Translations under genes and position numbers: made by a program
In this document: positions 33,361-42,387 of the stretch, one piece after another
How positions within the stretch are numbered: position 1 is the first letter of the stretch
Layout of the letters: each line of letters starts with the position of its first letter
Assembly: GCA_022824225.1 (NCBI GenBank)
Contig: JAJEAH010000060.1
Coordinates: 1 to 45,701, forward strand
Source of the DNA: Chloroflexota bacterium
GTDB lineage: Bacteria; Chloroflexota; UBA11872; VXOZ01
Reading direction: 5' to 3'
Length of the DNA: 45,701 bases
The notes under the pieces: generated by a model
Seen by the model: the letters and a program-made list of their open reading frames with translations, nothing else
Databases searched by the model: none
Told to the model about the DNA's origin: nothing

Positions 33361-34518
33361 CTAGGCGTATACCGTCTCCCCGGTCTTGTTGGCGTTGATG
33401 AAGTCCCAGTCGAGGTCCACGCCGAGGCCGGGGCCTTCCGGCACGGCCAGGCAGCCCTCGGCGTCCACCGAGTAGAGTTCGTCTCGCCACTTGGGGTCGG
33501 CGTAGACGGGCGCTTTCGTGTGGGGCACGTTGGGGTGCACGAGGCCGAGTTCATAGTAGTTCGTGTTGCGGATAGCCGCCATGCAGTGGCGGTGGGCCAG
33601 ACTGCCGCCGTGCAGTTCCGCGTCCAGCCCGTGGGCTTCCGCCAGCGCGGCCAGCTTCATCACGCCCGTGATGCCGCCGTCGCGCCCGGCGCTGGCGCGC
33701 AGGTAGTCCACGGCGCCGGCGTGGATGGCGTCGGCTTTCGTTTCCAAGCTGCGGATGTGTTCGCCCATGAGAACGGGCGTCTTGATGAACTGGCGCAGTT
33801 TCGCGTGGGCGAATTGGGAGACTCCGCCGCCGCGAAAGGCGTCTTCGTACCAAAAGTACCGCGCTTCGTCGCAGGCGCGGCCCACTTTCAGGACGTCGTC
33901 GAACGTGCCGTACGCTCCGGCGGGATCGAGCATGATGTCCATGTCGCCGCCCACGGCGTCGCGGATGGCGAGCACCGCCGCCACCTCCCGCGCGATGGGC
34001 GCGCCGATCCAGCCGTGGATCTTGAAAGCCGGATAGCCGTAGTCTTCCTTGCAGCGCAGGGCGAACTCGCCGTAGTCTTCCGGCGTGGTCAGGCCGCCGT
34101 TCTCGTCGCCGTGGTAGGTGCTGGCGTAGCAGGGCAGGCGGGTACGCCAGCCGCCGAGCAGCGTGGCGATGGGGAGACCGGCCAGCTTGCCGGCGATGTC
34201 CCACAGCGCAACGTCGTACTCGCCCGGCGGCGTGGCGGTAGTGCCGCGATTGAGGCGCTTGAGGTCCTGCCAGATGATTTCGCGTTGCAGGGGATCGCGT
34301 CCGAGCAGGTACTGCGCGGTGCCAGAGTCGATGCCGCCGGGAGTTTCCCCGCGCACGCCCGCGTCGGTCTCGATGGTCAGGATGCTGCCTCCGCCGCCCA
34401 AGCGGCCGCCCGGCGTGTACACCATGTCGAACCCATAGGTCTCTTCCATGCCCAGTTCGGCGACTTCGTGCGCGTAGCGCGTCACGACGATGCGGGTGAT
34501 CTTCGGCCGCGAGCCCAT
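33361..34518 (-). CDS. Mandelate racemase/muconate lactonizing enzyme family (enolase superfamily)
   Basis: A 385-residue enolase-superfamily enzyme, probably an acid-sugar dehydratase or racemase. Metal ligands appear as Asp 198 (MLDPAGAY), Glu 225 (WYEDAF) and Glu 253 (MGEHIR). The second-strand base motif is KIH (Lys 166, His 168) rather than the commoner KxK, and a His in ELHGGS (303) could be the opposite-face base. Together these place it in the mandelate-racemase-like subgroup, but the substrate is open. AAGGAGC lies 8 nt before the ATG at 34518. It is a single-gene unit, divergent from leuS. Confidence 0.9.
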   Translation of the reverse strand: MGSRPKITRIVVTRYAHEVAELGMEETYGFDMVYTPGGRLGGGGSILTIETDAGVRGETPGGIDSGTAQYLLGRDPLQREIIWQDLKRLNRGTTATPPGEYDVALWDIAGKLAGLPIATLLGGWRTRLPCYASTYHGDENGGLTTPEDYGEFALRCKEDYGYPAFKIHGWIGAPIAREVAAVLAIRDAVGGDMDIMLDPAGAYGTFDDVLKVGRACDEARYFWYEDAFRGGGVSQFAHAKLRQFIKTPVLMGEHIRSLETKADAIHAGAVDYLRASAGRDGGITGVMKLAALAEAHGLDAELHGGSLAHRHCMAAIRNTNYYELGLVHPNVPHTKAPVYADPKWRDELYSVDAEGCLAVPEGPGLGVDLDWDFINANKTGETVYA

Positions 34519-34726
34519 GCGTTTCTGCTCCTTGCTGCGTGGTGGCGTTGGTCGGTTTGCTAGTTAGGGTACCATTTTGCGCGGCTGTGATTGCGCATGG
34601 CCCTTAAAGTTGGTTCTACGCGTTTTCCCTGACGGGCCGCGCGTTACCGGCGGGAGGAAGGCGGCAGGGCTGCCTTTCTAATGAGCCGTGGACAGTCGGC
34701 GGTAACAGGGTGAGGGCCTGATTCTG

Positions 34727-34735
34727 TGCTACAAT
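34727..34735 (+). promoter_or_regulatory. Extended -10 promoter of leuS
   Basis: TGCTACAAT, a TGn-extended -10, lies 65 bp before the leuS start codon. No T-box antiterminator sequence (AGGGTGGNACCGCG) was seen in the short leader. Confidence 0.5.
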
Positions 34736-34799
34736 GTGCGTATTAAGCAGCCACGAACAGACGTTTTGGCATATTTCGCGTGCGGAGGCGTGGGAAAAC

Positions 34800-37433
34800 A
34801 TGAGCCAGACGGAGGAGCAAACGCCGCAGAGCGCCGTAGACGCCCCTGCGGAAGCGTCACCGGAGGCGGAACAGGCAGACGCCGCGCCGGCGGCGGAAGC
34901 GCCGGAAGAAACCGGCCAGGAGGCAGCGGCGGCAGCCGACGCGCCGGTGGCCGACGCGCCGGTGGCGACGAAAGTAGTGTCGGCAGATTACCAACCGCAG
35001 GAATTTGAGCAAGACTGGCAGGCGCGCTGGCGCGAAACGAAGCTATACAAGACCGTGGAGGAAGAGAGCAACCGCAAGACCTTCTACTGTCTTGACTTCT
35101 TCCCCTACCCATCCGGCGACGGGCTCTCCGTCGGTCATTGCCATAACTATATTCCCACCGATGTCATATCGCGCCAGATGCGCATGCGCGGCTATAACGT
35201 GCTGCATCCCATGGGCTGGGACGCGTTTGGCTTGCCCGCCGAGAACCGCGCCCGCGATACGGGCATCTCGCCCCGGCTGACCGTGGACCAAAACACCGAC
35301 AATTACAGACGCCAACTCGACCTGATCGGCTGCTCGTTCGACTGGGACCGCGAGATCGATTCCAGTTCGCCGGAATACTACAAGTTCACGCAGTGGCTCT
35401 TCCTGCTCATCCACCGCCGCGGCTTGGCGTATAAGTCCAAGGGCCAACAGTGGTGGTGCCCTTCCTGCGAGACGATCTTGGCCAACGAGCAAGTGCATGA
35501 CGGCCGCTGCTGGCGCTGTGAATCCCTGGTGGAGAAGAAGAGCCTGGAGCAGTGGTACTTCAAGATTACGGACTACGCGGACCGCTTGCTCGATGACTTG
35601 GAGAAGATCGACTGGCCGGAATCCACTAAAGAGATGCAGCGCAATTGGATTGGCCGCAGCGAGGGCACGGAGGCGGTCTTTCTGACGGAAGCCGGCGACG
35701 AACTGCGGGTCTTCACCACGCGGGCGGATACGCTGTTCGGCGCTACCTTCATGGTGCTGGCGCCGGAGCACGAACTGGTGGACAAGCTGACCAAGCCGGA
35801 GCAGAAAGAGGCTGTGGACCGCTACGTGGCCGCCGCGGCGCGCACGGATGATACCGAACGTCAATCCGCCGAGCGCGAAAAGACCGGGGTCTTTACCGGG
35901 TCGTATGCCGTCAATCCGGTGAACGACGAGCACATTCCCATCTGGATCGCCGACTACGTGCTGGCGACCTACGGGACCGGCGCGATCATGGCCGTGCCCG
36001 CCCACGACCAGCGCGACTTCGAGTTCGCCCAGAAGTTCGGTCTGGACGTGCGCGTGGTGGTACAGCCCCCCGACGACGTGGACTGGGCCGTTGCCGACGC
36101 CTACGAGGGCGAGGGGACATTGGTCAACTCCGGTGATTTCGACGGGGAGACATCCACGATAGGTGGAGAGAAAATTACGGAATGGCTGGAGGAACGCGAG
36201 TTGGGCGGCGCCAAGGTGCAGTACCGCATGCGCGATTGGCTGATCTCGCGCCAGCGCTACTGGGGCGCGCCCATCCCCATGGTGAAGTGCCCCAAGTGCG
36301 GCTGGGTGGAGATGCCCACGCCCCAGTTGCCGGTGCTCTTGCCGGAAGTGGACGACTTTCAACCCACCGGCGACGGGCGCTCGCCGCTGGCCAAGGTGGG
36401 CTCGTTCATGGCGACCACGTGCCCCACGTGCAAAGGCCCCGCGGAGCGCGAGACCGATACCATGGACACCTTCGCGTGCTCGTCGTGGTACTTCCTGCGC
36501 TTTGCGGACCCGCACAACGACGGCTTGCCCTTCGACCTGGGCAAGGCGCGCTACTGGCTGCCGGTGGACCTCTACGTCGGCGGTTCGGAGCACGCCACGA
36601 TGCACCTGATCTACGCGCGCTTCTGGACCAAGGTGATCAAGGATGCGATGCTCATCGACTTCAATGAGCCGTTCACGATGCTGCGGCATCAAGGCATGGT
36701 CTTGGCTCCGGACGGGAGCAGGATGTCCAAGAGTCGCGGCAACGTCATCACGCCGGATGAGATGGTAGAAAAGTTCGGCGTGGACGCGCTGCGCGTGTAC
36801 GAGCTCTTCATGGGCCCGTTCGACCAGGACATTAGCTGGAACACGGAGGGCATTCCCGGCGCGCGCCGGTGGTTGGTGCGCGTCTGGAATCTGCTGCTGG
36901 ACCGCGTGGAGCAGGGCAGCGAACCGCTCCCGGTTGCGCAAGCCGAGCCGGAACTGACCCGCTGGATCAACCGCGTGGTCAAACGCGCCGGCGAGGATAT
37001 CGACGCGCTCAAGTTCAACACCATGATCGCGTACTTCATGGAGTTCACCAACTGGCTCTACAAGGTCTACTCGCCGGAACTGGCGGCCACGGAGACGTGG
37101 CAGAAAGCGCGGGAGCAGTTCCTGTTGGTGCTGGCCCCGGTTGCGCCGCACCTGGCGGAAGAAATCTGGGAGCGCTGGGGCCGGGAGTACTCCGTCCACC
37201 AGCAGGAGTGGCCGGAATTCGACGAATCGCTCATCCATGAGGAGACGTTTACGCTGGTCGTGCAGGTGAATGGCCGGGTGCGGGATACCATCGAGGCCAG
37301 CGTGGCTCTGGATGAAGACGGCGCCCGGGAACTGGCGCTGGCGAGCGACCGTGTGCAGCAGTTCCTGGACGGCCGGGACGTGAAGCTGGTGAAGTACGTG
37401 CCCGGCCGCTTGATCAACGTGGTGGTGGGCTGA
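34800..37433 (+). CDS. leuS: Leucyl-tRNA synthetase
   Basis: A class I aminoacyl-tRNA synthetase of 877 residues that charges tRNA-Leu. The HIGH motif is SVGH (110-113, after PYPSGDGL), KMSKS is RMSKS (641-645), and zinc-finger-like CPSC..CWRC and CPKC..CPTC pairs are visible. The CP1 editing domain is present (TRADTLFGATFMVLAPEHEL). The family normally begins at YQPQEFEQDWQARW; here about 63 Ala/Glu/Pro-rich residues precede it. The ATG at 34800 has GGAGG 11 nt upstream. It is a single-gene unit. Confidence 0.96.
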   Translation: MSQTEEQTPQSAVDAPAEASPEAEQADAAPAAEAPEETGQEAAAAADAPVADAPVATKVVSADYQPQEFEQDWQARWRETKLYKTVEEESNRKTFYCLDFFPYPSGDGLSVGHCHNYIPTDVISRQMRMRGYNVLHPMGWDAFGLPAENRARDTGISPRLTVDQNTDNYRRQLDLIGCSFDWDREIDSSSPEYYKFTQWLFLLIHRRGLAYKSKGQQWWCPSCETILANEQVHDGRCWRCESLVEKKSLEQWYFKITDYADRLLDDLEKIDWPESTKEMQRNWIGRSEGTEAVFLTEAGDELRVFTTRADTLFGATFMVLAPEHELVDKLTKPEQKEAVDRYVAAAARTDDTERQSAEREKTGVFTGSYAVNPVNDEHIPIWIADYVLATYGTGAIMAVPAHDQRDFEFAQKFGLDVRVVVQPPDDVDWAVADAYEGEGTLVNSGDFDGETSTIGGEKITEWLEERELGGAKVQYRMRDWLISRQRYWGAPIPMVKCPKCGWVEMPTPQLPVLLPEVDDFQPTGDGRSPLAKVGSFMATTCPTCKGPAERETDTMDTFACSSWYFLRFADPHNDGLPFDLGKARYWLPVDLYVGGSEHATMHLIYARFWTKVIKDAMLIDFNEPFTMLRHQGMVLAPDGSRMSKSRGNVITPDEMVEKFGVDALRVYELFMGPFDQDISWNTEGIPGARRWLVRVWNLLLDRVEQGSEPLPVAQAEPELTRWINRVVKRAGEDIDALKFNTMIAYFMEFTNWLYKVYSPELAATETWQKAREQFLLVLAPVAPHLAEEIWERWGREYSVHQQEWPEFDESLIHEETFTLVVQVNGRVRDTIEASVALDEDGARELALASDRVQQFLDGRDVKLVKYVPGRLINVVVG

Positions 37434-37450
37434 GCCTGCGCGTTGAACGT

Positions 37451-37629
37451 TGTGGGCCCCGCGCGGGGCGCTGTGTTGTTCATGCTTCGACTAAGCTCAG
37501 CACGAACGGCTGCGGGCCCCGCGCGCGGGGCTGTGTTGTTCGTGCTTCGACTATGCTCAGCACGAACGGCTGCGGGTCTGCGCGCTGCGCTGCGTCGTTC
37601 ATGCTTCGACTGTGCTCAGCACGAACGGC
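37451..37629. repeat. Three 60-bp tandem units with the GCTCAGCACGAACGG core
   Basis: Units of 59-60 bp start TGYGGGYCYCGCGCGSGG and end GCTCAGCACGAACGGC. They are longer than the 35-37 bp units elsewhere because each includes a GGGCCCCGCGCGGGG hairpin-prone half. Located 18 bp after leuS. The rest of the gap to 37915 shows no gene. Confidence 0.85.
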
Positions 37630-37915
37630 TGCGGGTCTACGGTGGACGTTTGGGTCGATGTGTCGCGGCGCGAACAGTTCGCTGGCCGTTGGCCTATGTA
37701 TGCTGGAGCTATGACGTCCGGCGAACGCCCCGGCCCGCAGACTGTCCCAGCGCTTGCGGTTGGCGGGGAGCCGCCGCAAGCGGCAGACCGGGTAAGGGCC
37801 CCGGGACTCTGCCGGAAACGCGCCCATGCCGGACGTGCCTGTGGTGAAGGGGCGCTGGCGGCGGAGCGGCCTGGACGTTGAACGGACCCAATTGGCGGGC
37901 GCCAGAAGGAGCGCG

Positions 37916-38482
37916 ATGATGCAGAGACGACGTTTGCTGTACGGATTGGCTGGCGGCGCGGCGGCGGTTGGGCTTAGCGCGTGCGGGCAGTCCATCATGG
38001 GGAGGCAGAGCGGCGCCGCGACCGTGAGCGAGTTGCCGGTGCTCGGCAAGGCGCCGGAGTTCGAGTCACCGACGTGGATAAACTCCGAACCGATTACGCT
38101 GGCAAGCTTGCAGGGCCGATCGGCGGTCGGCCTCGCCTTCTGGACCTACGGCTGAATTAACTGCCGCAACGATATCCCCGGTCTGGTGGATATTCATGAG
38201 ACCTACGCGGACGACCGATTCACGCTGCTCAGCATCCATACGCCGGAGTTCAGCCACGAAAAAGTGGTGGATAACGTGCGCGCCGCCGTGGAGCGGCTGG
38301 GCGTGCCGTATCCCGTCGCCATCGACAACGATTTCAAAATCTGGCGGGCGTTCGGCAACCGCGCCTGGCCGACCCTCTATCTGATCGACCGCCAGGGAGA
38401 CGTGCGTCTGGCCAAGGTGGGCGAGGGCCGCTTCGACATGGTGCGCGGCGCGATCGAGTACTTGAGGGAAAACGAGGTCTAG
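37916..38482 (+). CDS. Candidate selenoprotein: DipZ/TlpA-like thioredoxin-fold Tat lipoprotein with UxxC
   Basis: A 188-codon frame read through TGA at 38153-38155 (codon 80). The start is a Tat-type lipoprotein signal (QRRRLL, lipobox LSAC). The redox site is FWTYG-TGA-INC-RNDIP: DipZ/TlpA-like and NHLRC2-like thioredoxins have FWTYxCINC, so the TGA sits exactly at the first active-site Cys, with Cys 83 kept. The sequence after it remains fully conserved (SIHTPEFSHEKVVDNV, YPVAIDND, AWPTLYLIDRQG, GEG), so the frame is intact. A hairpin with a GGUCU loop follows (see 38171-38194). Reading TGA as selenocysteine is inference; a nonsense mutation of TGC/TGT is the alternative. AAGGAG precedes ATGs at 37916 and 37919. 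It would be a membrane-tethered thiol/selenol reductant outside the cytoplasm. Confidence 0.8.
38171..38194 (+). promoter_or_regulatory. Putative bacterial SECIS hairpin
   Basis: GATATCC pairs with GGATATT (six Watson-Crick pairs plus one G-U), then CC pairs with GG across a bulged U, leaving the apical loop GGUCU at 38180-38184. The loop is 25 nt after the TGA, within the usual SECIS distance. E. coli fdhF SECIS also has a GGUCU loop and a bulged U, although the bulge there is on the other arm. Confidence 0.65.
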
Positions 38483-39078
38483 GACTCTCTACAAGGGATC
38501 TCATCTCGGACTCACAATGGGGCAAGTCGAGCCCATCTGTCATTCCGAGTGGAGCGAGGAATCTAGTGCCACGTTCTACGCGGCTCGAATTCCCGGCACG
38601 CCAGTTTCCTCGCCGCGCGCAGGGCGCGGAAACCAAGGCGCTGAGCCAATTGCGCCGGTTGGGGTACTGACCCTAGATTCCTCAGTCGCTACGCTTCGTT
38701 CGGAATGACAAATCTCTTTGGCCATACCGGGCAGAAGCCCATGTCGTTCCGAGCATTGCCCACTGTCATTCCGAGTGGAGCGAGGAATCTAGCGCCACGT
38801 TCTACGCGGCCCGTAGTCCCGGCACGCCAGTTTCCTCGCCGCGCGCAGGGCGCGGAAACCAAGGCGTTGAGCCAATCGCGCCGGTTGGGGTACTGACCCT
38901 AGATTCCGCGAACCTTGTTCGACAGTCGCTACGCTTCGTTCGGAATGACATATAGTCGCGGCGAGCCAGGCCGAATTCTCTTGATTCGGCTCCCCCCGGG
39001 TCTGTTTATGCATCAGTCAACGTTCGTAGGCCTTACGCAGAACTACCCCAGACTACCTTGACCGATTGCAACGCCCGC
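38483..39078. other. Intergenic region with two long palindromic repeats
   Basis: Two related elements, 38538-38710 (173 bp) and 38764-38950 (187 bp). Each begins TGTCATTCCGAGTGGAGCGAGGAATCTA and ends CTACGCTTCGTTCGGAATGACA (the quoted ends are only the arm tips). They share an inner stretch with TTTCCTCGCCGCGCGCAGGG. No gene is present. Confidence 0.75.
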
Positions 39079-39990
39079 CTATAGCCCCGCTGCCGCTACG
39101 ATATGATTGATCTCCCGCACCTGTTCCGGGGTCAGTTCCCAGTCTCCCGCGCCGATCCAGCCATCCACCTGCGCCGGACTCTTCGCGCCGATGAGCGCCG
39201 TGGTCATGGCGGGGTGGGCCAGCACCCACGCCACGTCGAGCTCGATGAGGGTATGGCCGTGATCGGCGGCGTAGGCTTTGAGCTGCTTGGCCATGCGGAT
39301 CGTCTGCCGGAAGCGCTCGCCGGTGAAGTCCTCCCGTCCGCTGCGCACGTCATCGGCGGCGAAGACGTGGTCCTCGTCATAGCTGTCGGTGAGCAGGCCC
39401 TGTCCCAAGGGCGCGTAGGCGAGCACGCCAATGCCCTGCTGGGCGCAGAATGGCAGGATTTCGTCTTCTATCTGGCGGGCGATGAGGTTGTACTTGGGCT
39501 GGAGCGAGTCCACGTGCCGCACCTGCAAGCACGCCTGCATCTGCTCCACCGAAAAGTTGGAAACGCCCGCGTACCGGATCTTGCCCTGTTGGATCAGGTC
39601 GTCTATGGCGCGCATGCATTCCGCGAAATCCATATCGTCGCTGGGCCAGTGGACTTGATAGAGGTCCATATAGTCGGTGTGCAGGTGCCGCAAGCTGCGT
39701 TCGGCGGCGGCCACGAGATCGGCGCGGCGCCAGTTGTGCGGGCTGACTTTGGTGGCAATGAAGAGGTCCGCGCGCCGGTTGCCGACGGCTTTGGCCACGA
39801 GTTCCTCGGACAGCCCGCCGCCATAGCCTTCCGCCGTGTCGATGAGCGTCACGCCGCTGTCCACCGCGCGCCGGATTGCCGCCACCGCGTCGCGTTCGGC
39901 CACGGCGCCCATCTTGCCCGCAATCGGCCACGCGCCAAAGCCAAGCACCGAGACCGGCGGTCCATTCTTGCCCAAGTTTCGCGATCGCAC
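39079..39990 (-). CDS. Aldo/keto reductase family oxidoreductase
   Basis: A 303-residue (alpha/beta)8-barrel NADPH-dependent reductase. The catalytic tetrad is Asp 51 (LIDTAEGYG), Tyr 56, Lys 81 (IATKVSP) and His 114 (YQVHWPSDD). The C-terminal NADPH-binding segment is ALIGAKSPAQVDG. It acts on aldehydes or ketones of unknown identity, possibly sugars given its neighbours. The GTG start at 39990 has AGGAGG 8 nt upstream. It is divergent from the aldolase/SDR gene. Confidence 0.92.
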   Translation of the reverse strand: MRSRNLGKNGPPVSVLGFGAWPIAGKMGAVAERDAVAAIRRAVDSGVTLIDTAEGYGGGLSEELVAKAVGNRRADLFIATKVSPHNWRRADLVAAAERSLRHLHTDYMDLYQVHWPSDDMDFAECMRAIDDLIQQGKIRYAGVSNFSVEQMQACLQVRHVDSLQPKYNLIARQIEDEILPFCAQQGIGVLAYAPLGQGLLTDSYDEDHVFAADDVRSGREDFTGERFRQTIRMAKQLKAYAADHGHTLIELDVAWVLAHPAMTTALIGAKSPAQVDGWIGAGDWELTPEQVREINHIVAAAGL

Positions 39991-40212
39991 GAGAGGGTCC
40001 TCCTGTTGTCAGATCGTTTCCATTAGCTTACCGTACTCACTCGCAGCCCCGCACGGTGCTGGGCTTGGTAGAGCGCTTGCGTGCGGCAGTCGAACGTAGC
40101 TCGTTCGCTCATTGGATTGCGTGCACGAGCCGCCTCCTGACCGTTGTAATTGGGCTGCGGCGGGACCCCTGGTGTGCTGGCATGGCCGATGCCATGGTGT
40201 GTAGACGCGCCC

Positions 40213-40221
40213 TGCTATAAT
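40213..40221 (+). promoter_or_regulatory. Extended -10 promoter of the aldolase/SDR gene
   Basis: TGCTATAAT, an extended -10 of the same form as the leuS promoter, lies 68 bp before the start codon at 40289. Confidence 0.5.
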
Positions 40222-40288
40222 CGGGTTGCCAACGATTGGGCCTGTTCATCTGATAGTTCTCGCTCAAAGGGCGTAAGGCAGCAGAGCT

Positions 40289-42370
40289 ATGGCGATGCAA
40301 ACTGAAGTCGTGAACTACTGGCGCGATGCCGATGCCGCACAACACACCGGCGTGGGCGAGGTGGTCTACCGTTCGCGGTTGTTGGGCAAAGACCCCTCGA
40401 TCGTGAACTGGGGCGGCGGCAATACCTCGATGAAGCTCACCGAGACCGACTTTCGCGGTCAGGACGTGCGGTCGCTGCGGGTGAAGGGCAGCGGGTACGA
40501 TCTCGCCACCATCGTGCCGGAGGGCTTCACCGGCCTCTACCAGGACGCGCTGGAGGATATGCTGCGCAGCGACGACATGACCGATGAGGAGGTGGCAACC
40601 TACCTGGCGCACTGCTACCTGGACCTGGATCCGCCCCGGCCGTCGGTGGAAACGACCATGCACGCCTTCCTGCCCTTTACCCACGTCGACCACACGCATC
40701 CCGACGCCGTGGTGTCCCTCTGCTGCACGGAAGACGCGGTGGCCCTGGCGGCGCGCATCTATGGGCAAGAAGCCATCTGGATGCCGTTCTTCCGGCCCAG
40801 CTTCAGCAGCGCGAAAGAGATGAGGGAGCTTGTGGCGCAGCATCCGGCGGCGCGCTGCGTGCTGATGCAGAAACACGGGCTGGTGACGTGGGGTGAGACT
40901 TCCAAGGAGTGCTATGAGAATACGCTGGAGATGGTGGCGCGCGCCCAGAGCGCTATCGCTGACGCGGCAACGGGGAAGCGAGTCTTTGGCGCGGTAGCCG
41001 CACCGGCGCTAGCGGAAGACCGGCGCAGACGAATTGCCCGGCAGGTGCTGCCTACGCTGCGCGGCGCGGTAAGTCAACACCGGCGCGCAGTCTTGAAGTA
41101 CGACGACTCGCCGGCAGTGCTCGACTTTGTGAACAGCGCCCACGCGCCGGAACTCTCCCAGCGCGGCGCGGCCTGCCCCGATCACCTGGTCCATACCAAA
41201 CACCGTCCGCTCTTCCTGCAATGGGATGCGGCCACTGAGCCCGTGGCGGACTTCTGCGCGCGCATTCCCACAGAAGTTGACGCATACGCCCAGGCATACG
41301 AACGGTATTTCACCATAAACGCCCAGAGCGGCGAGACCATGCTCGATCCTTACCCGCGTATCATCCTCATCCCCGGCTTAGGCATGGTGACCACCGGCAA
41401 GGACATGCCGAACGCGGGTGTGGCCGGGGGCCTCTATCACCGCGCCATCGCCGACATTGCCAGCGCCGAGGTCTTGGACCGCTACACGTCCATGACCGAC
41501 CCGGAAGCGTTCAGCATCGAGTACTGGCCGCTGGAGCTGCTCAAGCTCACGTTGGCGCCGCCGGAAACCGAGTTCTCTCGACGTGTGGCGCTGGTCACCG
41601 GCGCTGCCAGCGGCATCGGCAAGGCGATAGCGGAGCGGCTGGCCGCGGCCGGCGCCAACGTGGCGGCGCTCGACATCGATGCAGAAGGCGCGGAACGGAC
41701 TGCCGCCGCGCTCAATGACACCCACGGCCCCGAGTGTGCGCTGGCCGTGCCCGCCGACGTGCGAGACGAAGCGAGCGTGCAGGCGGCCTTCGACGCCGCG
41801 GTGCTGGCGTACGGCGGCGTGGACGCCGTGGTATGCAGCGCGGGCATTGCCGCCGCCCAGCCGGTGGCAGAGACTACCGCCGCACAGTGGGACGATCTTC
41901 ATGCGGTGCTGGCGCGCGGCTATTTTCTGGTGGCGCGGGAGGCGTTTCGGGTCATGAAACAGCAGGGACTCGGCGGCGCGCTGCTCTTCATTTCCTCGAA
42001 GAACGGGCTGGCGGCGAGCAGGAACAACAGCGCCTATAGCGCGGCCAAGGCGGCTGAACTCCACCTGGCCCGCTGTCTGGCCGAAGAGGGCGGCCCGGAC
42101 GGCATTCGCGTGAATGCGCTCTGCCCCGATGCCGTGCTGGAAAACTCACGGCTCTGGTCCACCGGCTATCGCGAGGCGCGGGCCCGGGACCACGGCGTCG
42201 CGCCCGACGACCTCGCCGCGTACTATCGCGAACGCACCGCCCTCAAGGTAAACGTCACACCGGCCGACGTGGCCGAAGCCGCCGCGTTCCTGCTTTCCGA
42301 CCGCGCGGCCAAGACCACCGGCGCGGCGCTCACCGTGGATGGCGGCCTGGCGGCGGCCTACGTGCGCTAG
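40289..42370 (+). CDS. Bifunctional class II aldolase / short-chain dehydrogenase (RhaD-ADH-like)
   Basis: A 693-residue fusion. The N-terminal half is a class II (zinc) aldolase/epimerase of the RhaD type (zinc ligands in HVDHTHPDAVV, residues about 131-141). From about residue 430 comes a Rossmann SDR domain with VTGAASGIGKAIAERLAAAG, the catalytic Ser in FISSKNG and the YSAAK site (Tyr 583, Lys 587). The family splits a ketose-1-phosphate such as rhamnulose-1-phosphate and oxidises or reduces the aldehyde product. The sugar is not certain, and no rhamnose isomerase or kinase gene is present in the window. The start at 40289 is a convenient ATG; 40295 is possible. Confidence 0.9.
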   Translation: MAMQTEVVNYWRDADAAQHTGVGEVVYRSRLLGKDPSIVNWGGGNTSMKLTETDFRGQDVRSLRVKGSGYDLATIVPEGFTGLYQDALEDMLRSDDMTDEEVATYLAHCYLDLDPPRPSVETTMHAFLPFTHVDHTHPDAVVSLCCTEDAVALAARIYGQEAIWMPFFRPSFSSAKEMRELVAQHPAARCVLMQKHGLVTWGETSKECYENTLEMVARAQSAIADAATGKRVFGAVAAPALAEDRRRRIARQVLPTLRGAVSQHRRAVLKYDDSPAVLDFVNSAHAPELSQRGAACPDHLVHTKHRPLFLQWDAATEPVADFCARIPTEVDAYAQAYERYFTINAQSGETMLDPYPRIILIPGLGMVTTGKDMPNAGVAGGLYHRAIADIASAEVLDRYTSMTDPEAFSIEYWPLELLKLTLAPPETEFSRRVALVTGAASGIGKAIAERLAAAGANVAALDIDAEGAERTAAALNDTHGPECALAVPADVRDEASVQAAFDAAVLAYGGVDAVVCSAGIAAAQPVAETTAAQWDDLHAVLARGYFLVAREAFRVMKQQGLGGALLFISSKNGLAASRNNSAYSAAKAAELHLARCLAEEGGPDGIRVNALCPDAVLENSRLWSTGYREARARDHGVAPDDLAAYYRERTALKVNVTPADVAEAAAFLLSDRAAKTTGAALTVDGGLAAAYVR

Positions 42371-42387
42371 CCGAACGGCTGCGGCCT

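Noticed and set aside
34561-34799. T-box riboswitch upstream of leuS
   Set aside because: No AGGGTGG-type T-box or terminator/antiterminator pair is visible in the short leader.
38153-38155. Simple nonsense mutation splitting the thioredoxin gene into two
   Set aside because: The downstream part stays in frame and conserved with no other lesion, the TGA sits exactly on the redox Cys, and a SECIS-like hairpin follows. It remains the main alternative but is less likely.
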